This document shows, piece after piece, positions 1 to 11,195 of a stretch of DNA of 64,000 bases. Position 1 is the first letter of the stretch, and each line of letters opens with the position of its first letter. The stretch comes from Pseudomonadota bacterium. GTDB lineage: Bacteria > Pseudomonadota > Gammaproteobacteria > Steroidobacterales > Steroidobacteraceae. The notes beneath the pieces were generated by a model. The model saw only the letters and a program-made list of their open reading frames with translations, did not search any database and had not been told where the DNA came from. The DNA lies in the NCBI GenBank assembly GCA_021851405.1, contig JAJZDW010000019.1, positions 1 to 64,000 on the forward strand, given 5' to 3'. Made by a program: the position numbers and the translations under genes.

Positions 1-1
1 G

Positions 2-106
2 GTGGCGGCGTGGGAACGACGACGCAACACCGCCCAATGCGGCATCGAGTGGACATTCACGCGCAAAGACGCCGATCGGAAGCTGCGTCGACATTATGTT
101 TCGTAA
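2..106 (+). CDS. IS630-family transposase, C-terminal end (cut by window edge)
   Basis: A frame open from the window edge ends at a TAA at 104-106 and gives about 34 residues containing GIEWTFTRKDADRKL. This resembles the C-terminal tail of IS630/Tc1-type transposases, where an aromatic-rich IxWxFT segment precedes a basic end. Such enzymes cut and paste short insertion sequences into TA sites. Only the tail is visible, so I cannot say whether the element is intact. I could not identify its terminal inverted repeat in the bases after the stop. The family call rests on a short match. Confidence 0.6.
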   Translation: MAAWERRRNTAQCGIEWTFTRKDADRKLRRHYVS

Positions 107-234
107 TTAACGTGTCGTCATACTAGCGCCTTCGGTAAATGCGTGCATCCCGTCGACATGCGGTTGAAGGAGTAGCGACGTGTCCGTTCGGGCTCGCCGA
201 ACTCGATTCCGTCAAGCCCGCAGGAGCATTCCCT

Positions 235-678
235 CTAGGTGCGATAGCGTCTATTGACGCGTGCCCGGATGGCGCCGAACAAGACAGCGAGCACCAGCAG
301 AGCGCATAAGCCGACGACCAAGAAACTGACTGTGGCGCTGATCATTGCGATTACCGGGTGCGGCAAGCCCAGCGAAAAAAATACCAGTACGGCGAGAAAG
401 CCGATTGCGGGTAAGACATAGTCGAACGTTGCCCGCAGCCAGCCCAGCATCAGCGAGCCGCCGACGAGTAGTGCGCCAATTCCGACAAATCCTAGAGTGA
501 CTGCCCAACCGTTGTAGGCGGAAATGATCGGCTGAAGCACGCCCTGAAATGCGCTGTTCCACTGAGGTATGCCCCAGGTGAGTCCATAAATCAGCGAGCC
601 GCTACAGAAAAGCAGGGCCAGGAGCGCAAATGCAATGAAGCGTTTGGTGCGCAAAGCGGCCGGAATTTTTCCCATCAT
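235..678 (-). CDS. small four-helix membrane protein of unknown function
   Basis: 147 residues with four clear hydrophobic segments (about residues 13-33, 55-77, 86-105 and 108-136) and a short basic C-terminus. It should sit in the inner membrane. I do not recognise the family. It begins with two consecutive Met codons and is divergent from the patatin-like gene, with about 100 bases between them. A GAGG lies just upstream of the start. No catalytic motif is visible. Confidence 0.6.
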   Translation of the reverse strand: MMGKIPAALRTKRFIAFALLALLFCSGSLIYGLTWGIPQWNSAFQGVLQPIISAYNGWAVTLGFVGIGALLVGGSLMLGWLRATFDYVLPAIGFLAVLVFFSLGLPHPVIAMISATVSFLVVGLCALLVLAVLFGAIRARVNRRYRT

Positions 679-750
679 CGAGCCTCAGCGTGGGGCGACA
701 TTTGGAAAAGCGACGGCTGCTGCCCTTCGCGGACCGCACCTTGGTGGCGA

Positions 751-759
751 TGGTACTAT
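751..759 (+). promoter_or_regulatory. extended -10 promoter of the patatin-like gene
   Basis: TGG followed by TACTAT forms an extended -10 box (TGnTATAAT type). The predicted start is near 766, just ahead of a GGGAGG Shine-Dalgarno at 767-772. No good -35 is seen, as is common for extended -10 promoters. Confidence 0.4.
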
Positions 760-781
760 GTCTCCAGGGAGGTTTGCCTCG

Positions 782-2089
782 ATGCTCAGAACGCCGGACC
801 GCTGGACCCGGACGCATCATGCGCGGCGGCGATGCTCTGTGCGTGACAGTCGCTGCACTGGGCAACGATGGGCCGGCGCAACCCTCGGGGCGCTGCTCGC
901 GTGCCTGCTCGGGGCCTGCGCGACACCCCGTCTGCTGGCGCCGCCGAAGCTCATCGATCAAGTTTCGCCGCCGGGGTTTCCGCCTGACGTGCGCTTCCTG
1001 AGCGACGATCGAGACTATGTCGTTGCCCACTTGGATCGAGCGGTGCACAAATTGAGCGTCATCGCTCATGGTCCGATCCGGATTCTCGCCGTGTCAGGGG
1101 GTGGTGCCGGTGGAGCGTTCGGAGCCGGTGCACTTTACGGACTCGCTCGCGCCGGCCGGAGGACCGATTTTCAGGTTGTCACCGGCGTCAGCGCCGGAGC
1201 GCTACTGGCGCCGTTCGCCTTTCTGGGTCCGTCGTGGGACCCGCAAATGCGGGCAGCATTCGATAGCGGCCAATCCGACCATCTGCTGCAGCGACGACCG
1301 TGGCTGGGGTTTCTGTTTCATCCTGGCATCTACAGTCGCGGGCCGCTGGTCGCGCTCGTCGACCATTTCGTTACGCCGAGATTGATTCGTGCGGTGGCGG
1401 CGCAGTCGCGCAAAGGTCACCTGCTACTTGTGGCGACAACAGATCTCGACAAGCAGGAATCCGTGATCTGGAACATGGGGTTGATTGCGCAGCACGGAGG
1501 ACCCGCCGCTCGAAAACTGTTCGTTAAGGTCTTGGTCGCATCTGCGAGCATCCCTGGGGTGTTCCCACCGGTCCTGATTCGGGTGCAGGGCGGCGACAAA
1601 ACCTATGAGGAGATGCATGTGGACGGCGGTACGACGTTACCATTTTTCATTGCGTCCAATATCGCCGACGTCGAGCCGCTCCAGCTTCCGCAGCTGCGGG
1701 GGGCGAAAGTATATGTCATCGTCAATGGACAACTCAGTACGTATCCCAGGACGACATTACAGGAGCCGATGGCGGTCTTGTCGCGAAGTTTTTCGGCTGC
1801 ATTGATGCATGCATCTCGACGAGCTCTAGTTCTCGCCTCGGTATTTGCGCGCCATTTCGGGATGCGCTTTCGCTTTACGTATCTGCCGATGACCTATCCG
1901 TTCGAAGGATCGTTGGATTTCAAATATTCGAATATGCATCAATTGTTCAAATACGGTGAACAGTGTGCGGCCTCCGGGCGGATCTGGAGCACACTGAATC
2001 AGGCGATCAACGAGAGTCAAAGGGCGGCGACGCAGCTGCCGCAGCTATCGTATGCATGTCCCGGAGCACCCGGCCATTCGCTACCGTAA
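782..2089 (+). CDS. patatin-like phospholipase lipoprotein
   Basis: 435 residues from this start. The N-terminus has a hydrophobic segment ending in a lipobox (LLGAC, Cys about residue 46), so it is probably a lipoprotein. The patatin hydrolase parts are all present: the oxyanion glycine stretch SGGGAGGAFGAG (about 105-116), the nucleophile elbow GVSAG (Ser about 137) and the dyad Asp in DGG (about 281). Patatins hydrolyse acyl ester bonds of phospholipids or related lipids. The ATG at 782 has GGGAGG nine bases upstream. A GTG at 839 would give a more usual signal peptide length. The frame is open further upstream, but that start would overlap the divergent gene. Substrate unknown. Confidence 0.85.
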   Translation: MLRTPDRWTRTHHARRRCSVRDSRCTGQRWAGATLGALLACLLGACATPRLLAPPKLIDQVSPPGFPPDVRFLSDDRDYVVAHLDRAVHKLSVIAHGPIRILAVSGGGAGGAFGAGALYGLARAGRRTDFQVVTGVSAGALLAPFAFLGPSWDPQMRAAFDSGQSDHLLQRRPWLGFLFHPGIYSRGPLVALVDHFVTPRLIRAVAAQSRKGHLLLVATTDLDKQESVIWNMGLIAQHGGPAARKLFVKVLVASASIPGVFPPVLIRVQGGDKTYEEMHVDGGTTLPFFIASNIADVEPLQLPQLRGAKVYVIVNGQLSTYPRTTLQEPMAVLSRSFSAALMHASRRALVLASVFARHFGMRFRFTYLPMTYPFEGSLDFKYSNMHQLFKYGEQCAASGRIWSTLNQAINESQRAATQLPQLSYACPGAPGHSLP

Positions 2090-2116
2090 GCGTAAAATCG
2101 CCTTCTTGCGGCTTCA

Positions 2117-2146
2117 CCGGTGACTGGTCATGCGACCGGTCACCGG
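2117..2146. terminator. hairpin between convergent genes
   Basis: CCGGTGAC and GTCACCGG form an 8-bp stem that continues through a T-G wobble and GGTC/GACC, with loop ATGC. It lies between the ends of the patatin-like gene and katG, so it could stop both. No U-tract follows on either strand. Confidence 0.5.
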
Positions 2147-2173
2147 ACCATCGGCGCGCGCCTGCGTGCGACG

Positions 2174-4508
<2,335 letters not shown>

Positions 4509-4559
4509 GAGTGCGCGGGGGGAAACCGCAACTCCTCGCACCGAGCCGGTTCCGCCCGG

Positions 4560-4565
4560 TACAAT
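4560..4565 (+). promoter_or_regulatory. -10 box predicting a leaderless exporter mRNA
   Basis: TACAAT (five of six consensus bases) ends exactly seven bases before the GTG at 4572, so transcription should start on or next to the start codon. No -35 match or extended TG is seen. Confidence 0.35.
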
Positions 4566-4571
4566 TCAGGT

Positions 4572-5453
4572 GTGCAAACCCATCGTCGCCCGCTGACTTC
4601 ATTCCTGCCCATTGCTGCGGTCGTGGCGGCCATGGTTTCAGTTCAGAGCGGAGCATCGCTCGCCAAATCGCTTTTCCCCATCGCCGGACCGGTGGGAATG
4701 GTCACGGTCCGTATCGGCTTCGGTACTCTGATCCTTTGTGGCGTTCTGCGGCCCTGGCGGGCGCGCATCACACGCCAAGCCTTGCTGCCGCTCGTTGCCT
4801 ATGGGCTCGCACTCGGAACGATGAATTTTCTCTACTATCAGGCGCTCGACCGCCTCCCGGTCGGCGTCGCTGTGGCGATCGAGTTTCTCGGGCCGCTGAC
4901 GGTCGCGGTTTTCTCGTCTCGGCGCCCCATCGACTTCCTCTGGGTTCTGATCGCTACTGCGGGCTTCACGCTTCTCTTGCCCGTATTCTCGCAAGTTCGC
5001 CAGGCTAATCTCACGGGGGCACTGTTCGCCCTCGGCGCGGGCAGTTGCTGGGCCCTCTATATCGTCTTTGGCCAGAGGGTTGGCTATCACCTGGGCACGC
5101 AAGGCGTGGCGCTGGGGAGTTTGATCTCGGCCGCTTTGATTGTGCCCTTTGGCCTGATGCACGCGCGGCCGAACCTCTTTACTCCGCAGGTTCTCTTGCC
5201 CGGATTAGCCGTGGCAGTTCTATCGACCGCGCTGCCGTATACGCTGGAGATGACGGCGCTCACGCGTCTACCGACGCGCACATTTGGTGTGCTGATGAGC
5301 CTCGAACCTGCTATTGCGGCGCTTTCGGGCCTGATTTTTCTCGGCGAGTCGCTAACAGCGGAACAGTACGGAGCCATCGTGCTCGTGATCGTGGCGTCCC
5401 TCGGCGCTACGACGACGGCGAGCCCGCACGTGCCCGCGCCGGTTCCGGACTGA
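4572..5453 (+). CDS. EamA/RhtA-family inner-membrane exporter
   Basis: 293 residues with about ten hydrophobic segments arranged as two EamA repeats (roughly residues 10-140 and 150-280), the drug/metabolite transporter fold. Features such as PVGVAVAIEFLGPL and FGVLMSLEPAIAAL in the two repeats recall RhtA, the threonine/homoserine exporter. It probably exports small amino compounds using the proton gradient, but the substrate is not shown by the sequence. The start is a GTG with a -10 box immediately upstream and no clear Shine-Dalgarno. It is divergent from katG and shares its regulatory region. Confidence 0.85.
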   Translation: MQTHRRPLTSFLPIAAVVAAMVSVQSGASLAKSLFPIAGPVGMVTVRIGFGTLILCGVLRPWRARITRQALLPLVAYGLALGTMNFLYYQALDRLPVGVAVAIEFLGPLTVAVFSSRRPIDFLWVLIATAGFTLLLPVFSQVRQANLTGALFALGAGSCWALYIVFGQRVGYHLGTQGVALGSLISAALIVPFGLMHARPNLFTPQVLLPGLAVAVLSTALPYTLEMTALTRLPTRTFGVLMSLEPAIAALSGLIFLGESLTAEQYGAIVLVIVASLGATTTASPHVPAPVPD

Positions 5454-5544
5454 ACTGCCGCCGCGGAACCGAACGGATGCCGCGCGAATTACGCCGTCGG
5501 TTCTATCATGAGCTCTTAGGTATAGCGCGGGCGGAGGGTGTACG

Positions 5545-7083
5545 GTGCCCATTGCTGTAGTGCCGGAAAGCGGCGAAATCTACGATCTCGTCGTCGTCGG
5601 CGGTGGCGTGAACGGTGTGGGCATCGCGCGTGACGCAGTCGGACGCGGACTTTCAGTGCTGCTGGTCGAACGGAACGACCTTGCCGGTGCAACATCATCG
5701 GCTTCATCCAAGCTCATTCATGGCGGGCTGCGCTATCTTGAGCACAGCGAATTTAGACTGGTGCGCGAGAGCCTGAACGAGCGAGAAGTCCTGTGGGCGG
5801 CCGCGCCACACATTGTGTACCCGCTACGGTTCGTACTTCCGGTGCGCTCTGGAATGCGGCCCGCATGGATGCTGCGTGCTGGATTGTTTCTCTACGATCA
5901 TATTGGCACGCGGAAATTTCTTAAGCCGACACGCACGCTGCGCGGTACCCGCAATCCGGCCCTGAGTTCGCTGCACGAGCAGATCCGCGTCGCCTTCGAA
6001 TATTCCGATTGCTCGGTCGATGATGCACGACTCGTCGTCACAAATGCCATCGATGCGCAGGAGCGCGGCGCTCGTATTCTCACGGGATGGGTGCTCGTGA
6101 GCGCTCTGCGCGAAAGTGACTTGTGGCGCATCGATATCGAGTCCGGCCAGGGCGTCAGGCAGCGCGTTTGCGCGCGTGCCTTAATCAACGCAGCAGGTCC
6201 GTGGGTCGAGACGGTCCTGCGGCAATCCGGGATTTCGCACCACCGGACGCTCCGGCTCATCAAGGGCAGTCACATGGTTGTGCCACGCCTCTACGAGGGT
6301 GCACATGCCTACACCCTCCAGGGCGGCGACGGTCGTGTGATCTTTGTCATACCGTATCAAGATGACTTCACACTGATCGGAACTACGGAAGAATCCTACG
6401 ACGGCGATCCAATCGAAGTAGCCCCGAGCATGAACGAACTCGAGTACCTTTGTCACACCGCGGCGCAATACTTGCGCACTTCCCCAAAAGTTGAGCAAGT
6501 GGTCTGGCGTTATGCTGGCGTGCGCCCGCTGTATGACGATGGCAGCATCAGCGCGTCGACGGTGACGCGCGACTACGTGTTCGACCTCGATGCGCCGGAG
6601 AAATCTGCGCCCATTCTCTCTGTGTTCGGCGGGAAACTGACGACCTACCGGCGACTTGCCGAGCACGCCCTGGCGCAACTGTTGCCGCGGTTGGGGCGGA
6701 CGGGGAGTTCTTGGACCGGAGCGGCGACACTGCCGGGCGGAGATCTTCCAGGCCGGGACATCGAGCGATTTGCGACTGAACAGGCGGCGCGCTATCCGTT
6801 CGCGTCACCATCCATGATTCGCAGAATGTGCAGAGCGTATGGCACGAGAATCGAGCGCATCATGGCTTCAGCGCACAGCACGGCGGATCTCGGGGGCGAG
6901 GTGATGCCAGGACTGCATGAGGCGGAACTTCAATATTTAGCGGACGCAGAGTGGGCCCGCACCGCAGATGACGTGCTGTGGCGGCGAACCAAGTTGGGCC
7001 TGTACGCGGGTTCCGCAGACACGCAACGCGTTGAGGAATGGTTGGGGAATGCGAATCGACGGAAGTCGCCAGCGAATCGGTGA
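5545..7083 (+). CDS. glpD: aerobic glycerol-3-phosphate dehydrogenase
   Basis: 512 residues. The N-terminus carries the FAD-binding motif DLVVVGGGVNGVGIARDA (about residues 11-28), followed by the family signatures SSKLIHGGLRYLEH and, near residue 360, FGGKLTTYR. GlpD is a membrane-associated flavoenzyme that oxidises glycerol-3-phosphate to dihydroxyacetone phosphate and passes electrons to quinone. The GTG start is preceded by GGAGGG. It is convergent with glpK, so both glycerol steps are present but in separate transcripts. No glpF or glpR was seen here. Confidence 0.95.
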   Translation: MPIAVVPESGEIYDLVVVGGGVNGVGIARDAVGRGLSVLLVERNDLAGATSSASSKLIHGGLRYLEHSEFRLVRESLNEREVLWAAAPHIVYPLRFVLPVRSGMRPAWMLRAGLFLYDHIGTRKFLKPTRTLRGTRNPALSSLHEQIRVAFEYSDCSVDDARLVVTNAIDAQERGARILTGWVLVSALRESDLWRIDIESGQGVRQRVCARALINAAGPWVETVLRQSGISHHRTLRLIKGSHMVVPRLYEGAHAYTLQGGDGRVIFVIPYQDDFTLIGTTEESYDGDPIEVAPSMNELEYLCHTAAQYLRTSPKVEQVVWRYAGVRPLYDDGSISASTVTRDYVFDLDAPEKSAPILSVFGGKLTTYRRLAEHALAQLLPRLGRTGSSWTGAATLPGGDLPGRDIERFATEQAARYPFASPSMIRRMCRAYGTRIERIMASAHSTADLGGEVMPGLHEAELQYLADAEWARTADDVLWRRTKLGLYAGSADTQRVEEWLGNANRRKSPANR

Positions 7084-7105
7084 TTCCAGCACCGGTTGCT
7101 AATGC

Positions 7106-8599
7106 TCACTGTCCTCGACTCAGCACGGCTCGGAGTGCAGCGCGCCACCCATCGAGTTCGCGTTGTCGGGTTTCGGAGTCGAGTTGCGGCATGAACGTGG
7201 TTTCAGGGCGCCACAGTGCCTCCGTTTCATGAAGAGAGCGATAGACGCCCGCCCCAAGGCCCGCGAGGCACGCAGCCCCCCAAGCGGTCGCCTCCACGTT
7301 TCGTGGTCGCTGGATCGGAATCTCCAGGATATCCGCAAGACGCTGCAGAAGCAGCGCATTTCGAGTCATTCCGCCGTCAACTTTTAGTGCGGCAGGCGTC
7401 ACGCCATCGACGCGCATCGCGTCAAGGAGATCGCGAGTCTGAAAGACGGCACTATCCAGTCCGGCGCGAGCCAGGTGTGCGCGGTTACTTGAGCGCGTCA
7501 GGCCCACGATCGCGCCGCGCGCGCCGAGCTCCCAATACGGCGCGCCCAGCCCCGCGAAAGCCGGCACCAGATATACGCCGGCGCTGTCCGGTGTCGAATT
7601 CGCCAATGGTTCAACATCCTCAAAGCGATCGAACAAGCCGAGGCCATCGCGCAACCACTGAATGGTCGCGCCAGCTGAAAGGATGGAGCCCTCGAGTGCA
7701 TAAGTCGTGCGGCCCCCAATTCGATAAGCGATGGTGGTCAGAAGCCGTCGGGTGGAACGGACGAAATGCTCGCCGGTATTGAGCATCAAGAACGCGCCCG
7801 TGCCGTAGGTGCCCTTCACGTCCCCCTCGTGGAGCGCCGCCTGGCCCATCAGGGCGGCTTGCTGGTCGCCAGCGACTCCAGTGATCGGAATTCGGGCTCC
7901 GAGCACTCCCGGGTCGGTCATTGCGAATTCGCCCGCACAGTCGCGGACCTCAGCTAGACAATCGATTGGCACGTTGAACAGGCTGCACAGCTCTGCATCC
8001 CAGCGACCGACGCGGATGTCATAAAGTGCGGTCCTGCTTGCATTCGACGCGTCGGTCACGTGAGGCGCAGTGCGCGCCAGACGGGAAATCAAAAACGAGT
8101 CGATGGTGCCGAGCGCCAGTTCGCCCCGGTTGGCCATCGCGCGCGCCTCTGGAACGTTATCCAGAATCCAGCTCATCTTGCCTGCGGAAAAATACGGATC
8201 CAGGCGCAGCCCAGTCCTCGTCGCGAGCCGCTCTTCTTCGCCCTGCGCGGCAAGCTGGTGGCACAGGTCCTCAGTTCTGCGGTCCTGCCAGCTGATCGCG
8301 TTGTATATCGCGAGGCCCGTACGGCGGTTCCATGCAACAGTCGTCTCCCGTTGATTAGTCAAGCCGATTGCGATGACCTCAATGCTACGCTGGCGCAGGC
8401 GAGTTACGACCTCGTGCATCGACTTCAATGCCGTCGCGATGATGATTTCCGGATCCTGCTCGACCCATCCCGGGCGCGGATAGATTTGCCCAAGGGCATG
8501 CTGTGCAACCTCGAGGATCTCGCCCGAGGGGGTGAATGCAATGGCACGGCTTGAGCTCGTACCCTGGTCGACTGCCAGCAGCGCGCCCTCAGGATTCAT
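7106..8599 (-). CDS. glpK: glycerol kinase
   Basis: 497 residues. FGGY-kinase features are clear: the N-terminal phosphate loop DQGTSSSRA (about residues 11-19), the glycerol-binding region with NQRETTVAWNRRTG, GTYGTGAFLMLNTG, and KVDGGMTRN with the C-terminal ATP-site EATAWGAACLAGLG. It phosphorylates glycerol to sn-glycerol-3-phosphate, the GlpD substrate. The ATG at 8599 has GGGGGGAGG just upstream; an in-frame Met 18 bases earlier lies inside that signal and is unlikely. It ends 22 bases from the glpD stop on the opposite strand. Confidence 0.96.
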   Translation of the reverse strand: MNPEGALLAVDQGTSSSRAIAFTPSGEILEVAQHALGQIYPRPGWVEQDPEIIIATALKSMHEVVTRLRQRSIEVIAIGLTNQRETTVAWNRRTGLAIYNAISWQDRRTEDLCHQLAAQGEEERLATRTGLRLDPYFSAGKMSWILDNVPEARAMANRGELALGTIDSFLISRLARTAPHVTDASNASRTALYDIRVGRWDAELCSLFNVPIDCLAEVRDCAGEFAMTDPGVLGARIPITGVAGDQQAALMGQAALHEGDVKGTYGTGAFLMLNTGEHFVRSTRRLLTTIAYRIGGRTTYALEGSILSAGATIQWLRDGLGLFDRFEDVEPLANSTPDSAGVYLVPAFAGLGAPYWELGARGAIVGLTRSSNRAHLARAGLDSAVFQTRDLLDAMRVDGVTPAALKVDGGMTRNALLLQRLADILEIPIQRPRNVEATAWGAACLAGLGAGVYRSLHETEALWRPETTFMPQLDSETRQRELDGWRAALRAVLSRGQ

Positions 8600-8802
8600 G
8601 CGAAGTCCTCCCCCCAACGTGATGTACAGCTAGCGCAAGCTAAATAACCTTTCGTCGAACGTCAACCAACCCAGCGCCCGGATGTGCGCGGCGCTTCTGG
8701 CGTTGCCTACTCGTGTGATTCCGGAACACATGCGCGCCGGGACGCCGAACGAGCGCGCCGACGGCCCGATCCAACCCGAAGCGCCGATGCGTGAACAGGC
8801 TG

Positions 8803-8811
8803 TGCTATCAT
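8803..8811 (+). promoter_or_regulatory. extended -10 promoter of the S9 peptidase gene
   Basis: TGC followed by TATCAT forms an extended -10 box in the region between divergent glpK and the peptidase gene. The predicted start near 8818 gives a leader of about 30 bases. No convincing -35. Confidence 0.35.
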
Positions 8812-8846
8812 CGTTGGCTTGCAGCAGACACTGGGGCCATCAATAA

Positions 8847-11036
8847 ATGAAAGCTGTGATTTCCGGTGCGTTTCTGTCCATCCTGCTTGCGGCCTGCTCG
8901 AGTTCGCACGCGATGCATCCGTCCTCTCTGCACTACCCGCAGGCGCGACGAGACAAGACCGTAGATGTGTACTTCGGAACACGTGTGCCGGCCCCATATC
9001 AGTGGATGGAGAATATGAAGAGCCCGGCGCTGCATCGCTGGGTGCAAGCGGAGAACCGGCTGACAAATGCGTATCTGGCCAAAATTCCGGTGCGCGCTTG
9101 GATCAGGCGGCGACTGACTCAGCTGACAAATTACGCTAAAGAAACGACACCGGTGCAGGTTGCAGGATCTCGGATATTCTTTCGGCGGAACTCCGGCCTG
9201 CAGAATCAGTCGGTCCTCTATGTTCAGGACGCGCCGACGAGCAAGCCACGGATACTGATCGACCCGAACAAGCTCTCGCCGAATGGATCAGTCGCGCTGG
9301 CGGACTTCGAGCCATCGCCAGATGGAAAATATCTCGCCTACGCGTTGTCCAAAGGTGGCTCGGACTGGGAGACGGTCCACGTCATGAACGTTGCGACCGG
9401 CAAGACGCTGCCCGATGCAGTGCGGTGGGTAAAATTCTCCAACATTTCGTGGACGAACGGAGACAACGGATTCTTCTATTCGCGCTACCCGAAGCCGCCG
9501 AAGAACGATCGAATCAACGACGCAGTCGTGAATCAAGCGCTCTATTTTCATTCGCTCGGTACGCCCCAGCGCGACGACAAGTTGATCTACCGGCGGCCTG
9601 ATTTGCCGCGCTGGATCATCGAGGGGCAGGTGAGCGAGAACGGTCATTACCTGTTCGTGACGCTTGTCAACGGGACCTCGACGCGCAATGAACTTTACGT
9701 TGCGAATCTCGGCAATCCGCGACGGCCAGATGTAACTGCGCGGCTTCGGCCGCTCTACACGAAGAACGATGCCGAATATGCCTTCGTCGGTGTCCTGGGC
9801 CGCACGGTGTACCTGCAGACGACCCTGGATGCGCCGCGGGGGCGCATCGTGGCTGCGGATCTGCGCAACCCGGCGCCTGCTCACTGGCGAACGGTTGTGC
9901 CGCAGGGCAAAGGCGTCATCCAGGGCGCGGCGCTCGCCGCCGGACAGTTACTGGTCGATGCGGAAGTGGTGGCGACCAGCCGGCTGCGTCTATATGACCT
10001 GAATGGGAAGAAATTGCGCGCAGTGTCGCTGCCGACGCTTGGTACAGTCACATCGGTTTCGGCGCGCATGGATTCGCCCGTAATTTACTACGGCTTCACG
10101 TCTTTTCTGTATCCGGAGCGCATCTACCGCTACGAGGTACGTGACGGCACCACGACAACCGTGTTCAAACCGAAGGTAAACTTCAACGCCGCGCCCTACG
10201 AAGTTCGTCAAGTCTTTTATGATTCCAAAGACGGCACCCGGGTGCCTATGTTCATCGTTTCGGCACGCGGAGTTAAGCTCGACGGACACAACCCGACCAT
10301 CCTGTACGGCTACGGCGGGTTCGATATCACGATCACGCCGTATTTCAATCCCATGCTGCCGGTTTGGCTGGAACTCGGCGGGATCTATGCCGTTCCGAAC
10401 ATACGCGGTGGTGGAGTCTATGGGCAGAAGTGGCACCGGGCGGGGATGCTGGGCAACAAACAGAACGTGTTCAATGATTTCGCCTGGGCGGCGAAGTACC
10501 TGATCAAGAGTGGTTACACCTCAACGCCGCATCTGGGTATCCAGGGCTACTCGAATGGCGGGCTGCTGACCGGCGCGTCGATCACGGAACGGCCGAATCT
10601 GTTCGGTGCGGCGTACATAGGGCACGGTGTCCTCGACATGCTCCGGTATCAGGACTTTTCCGGCGGGGCGCTATGGGCGCCCGAATACGGTCTTTCGAGC
10701 AACCCCAAGGCATTCAAGTGGCTGTACGCCTATTCGCCGTTGCAGAATGTGAAGCCAGGCACCTGCTATCCACCCACGTTGATCACGACTTCGTGGGATG
10801 ACGACCGGGTGGTGCCGATGCACGAGTTCAAATTCACCGCGGCAATGCAGCACGCACAGGCCTGTGCCAATCCAATTCTGCTGCACACCACGGGTGCGAC
10901 CAGTCACATTTACATGCCGCTTGACAAGCAGATCGCTCAGTCGGCGGATGTCTGGGGGTTCGAGGCCTACAATCTCGGCATCAAGCAGGTGCCTGCGGCC
11001 CTGCTCAAATCCACGGCTCCGTCAGCGGCGCACTGA
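8847..11036 (+). CDS. prolyl oligopeptidase family (S9A) lipoprotein
   Basis: 729 residues. The N-terminus MKAVISGAFLSILLAAC is a lipoprotein signal with Cys17 as lipid site, which places the enzyme in the periplasm or on the outer membrane. The N-terminal half is the S9A beta-propeller, the C-terminal half the alpha/beta hydrolase. The catalytic triad can be read as Ser569 in GYSNGGLL, Asp652 in WDDDRVVP and His687 in GATSHIYMP. S9A enzymes cut short peptides after proline. The usual GHG around the catalytic His is replaced by TSHI, so activity may differ. It appears monocistronic. Confidence 0.9.
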   Translation: MKAVISGAFLSILLAACSSSHAMHPSSLHYPQARRDKTVDVYFGTRVPAPYQWMENMKSPALHRWVQAENRLTNAYLAKIPVRAWIRRRLTQLTNYAKETTPVQVAGSRIFFRRNSGLQNQSVLYVQDAPTSKPRILIDPNKLSPNGSVALADFEPSPDGKYLAYALSKGGSDWETVHVMNVATGKTLPDAVRWVKFSNISWTNGDNGFFYSRYPKPPKNDRINDAVVNQALYFHSLGTPQRDDKLIYRRPDLPRWIIEGQVSENGHYLFVTLVNGTSTRNELYVANLGNPRRPDVTARLRPLYTKNDAEYAFVGVLGRTVYLQTTLDAPRGRIVAADLRNPAPAHWRTVVPQGKGVIQGAALAAGQLLVDAEVVATSRLRLYDLNGKKLRAVSLPTLGTVTSVSARMDSPVIYYGFTSFLYPERIYRYEVRDGTTTTVFKPKVNFNAAPYEVRQVFYDSKDGTRVPMFIVSARGVKLDGHNPTILYGYGGFDITITPYFNPMLPVWLELGGIYAVPNIRGGGVYGQKWHRAGMLGNKQNVFNDFAWAAKYLIKSGYTSTPHLGIQGYSNGGLLTGASITERPNLFGAAYIGHGVLDMLRYQDFSGGALWAPEYGLSSNPKAFKWLYAYSPLQNVKPGTCYPPTLITTSWDDDRVVPMHEFKFTAAMQHAQACANPILLHTTGATSHIYMPLDKQIAQSADVWGFEAYNLGIKQVPAALLKSTAPSAAH

Positions 11037-11056
11037 ATTGCTCCCCATCCGCTCGT

Positions 11057-11095
11057 GCCGTACCGCTCCCGGTGTCCTGCCGGTGGCGGTACGGC
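11057..11095 (+). terminator. hairpin after the S9 peptidase gene
   Basis: GCCGTACCGC (11057-11066) and GCGGTACGGC (11086-11095) form a perfect 10-bp stem around a 19-base loop. It starts 20 bases after the stop codon. There is no U-tract, so it may act as a transcript-end stabiliser or Rho-assisted stop. Confidence 0.45.
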
Positions 11096-11195
11096 GTAGA
11101 GGGTGCGGCACAGAGCGTTTGACGACGATTCGTATATCGACCGATGGGGCGTGAACGACTGTTCGCGACTCCATCCATCAGTTTGAGGTGCACTC

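Noticed and set aside
8651-8659. TTCGTCGAA palindrome upstream of glpK as a GlpR operator
   Set aside because: The central spacing is one base and not the four of the GlpR consensus, and there is no second copy at glpD.
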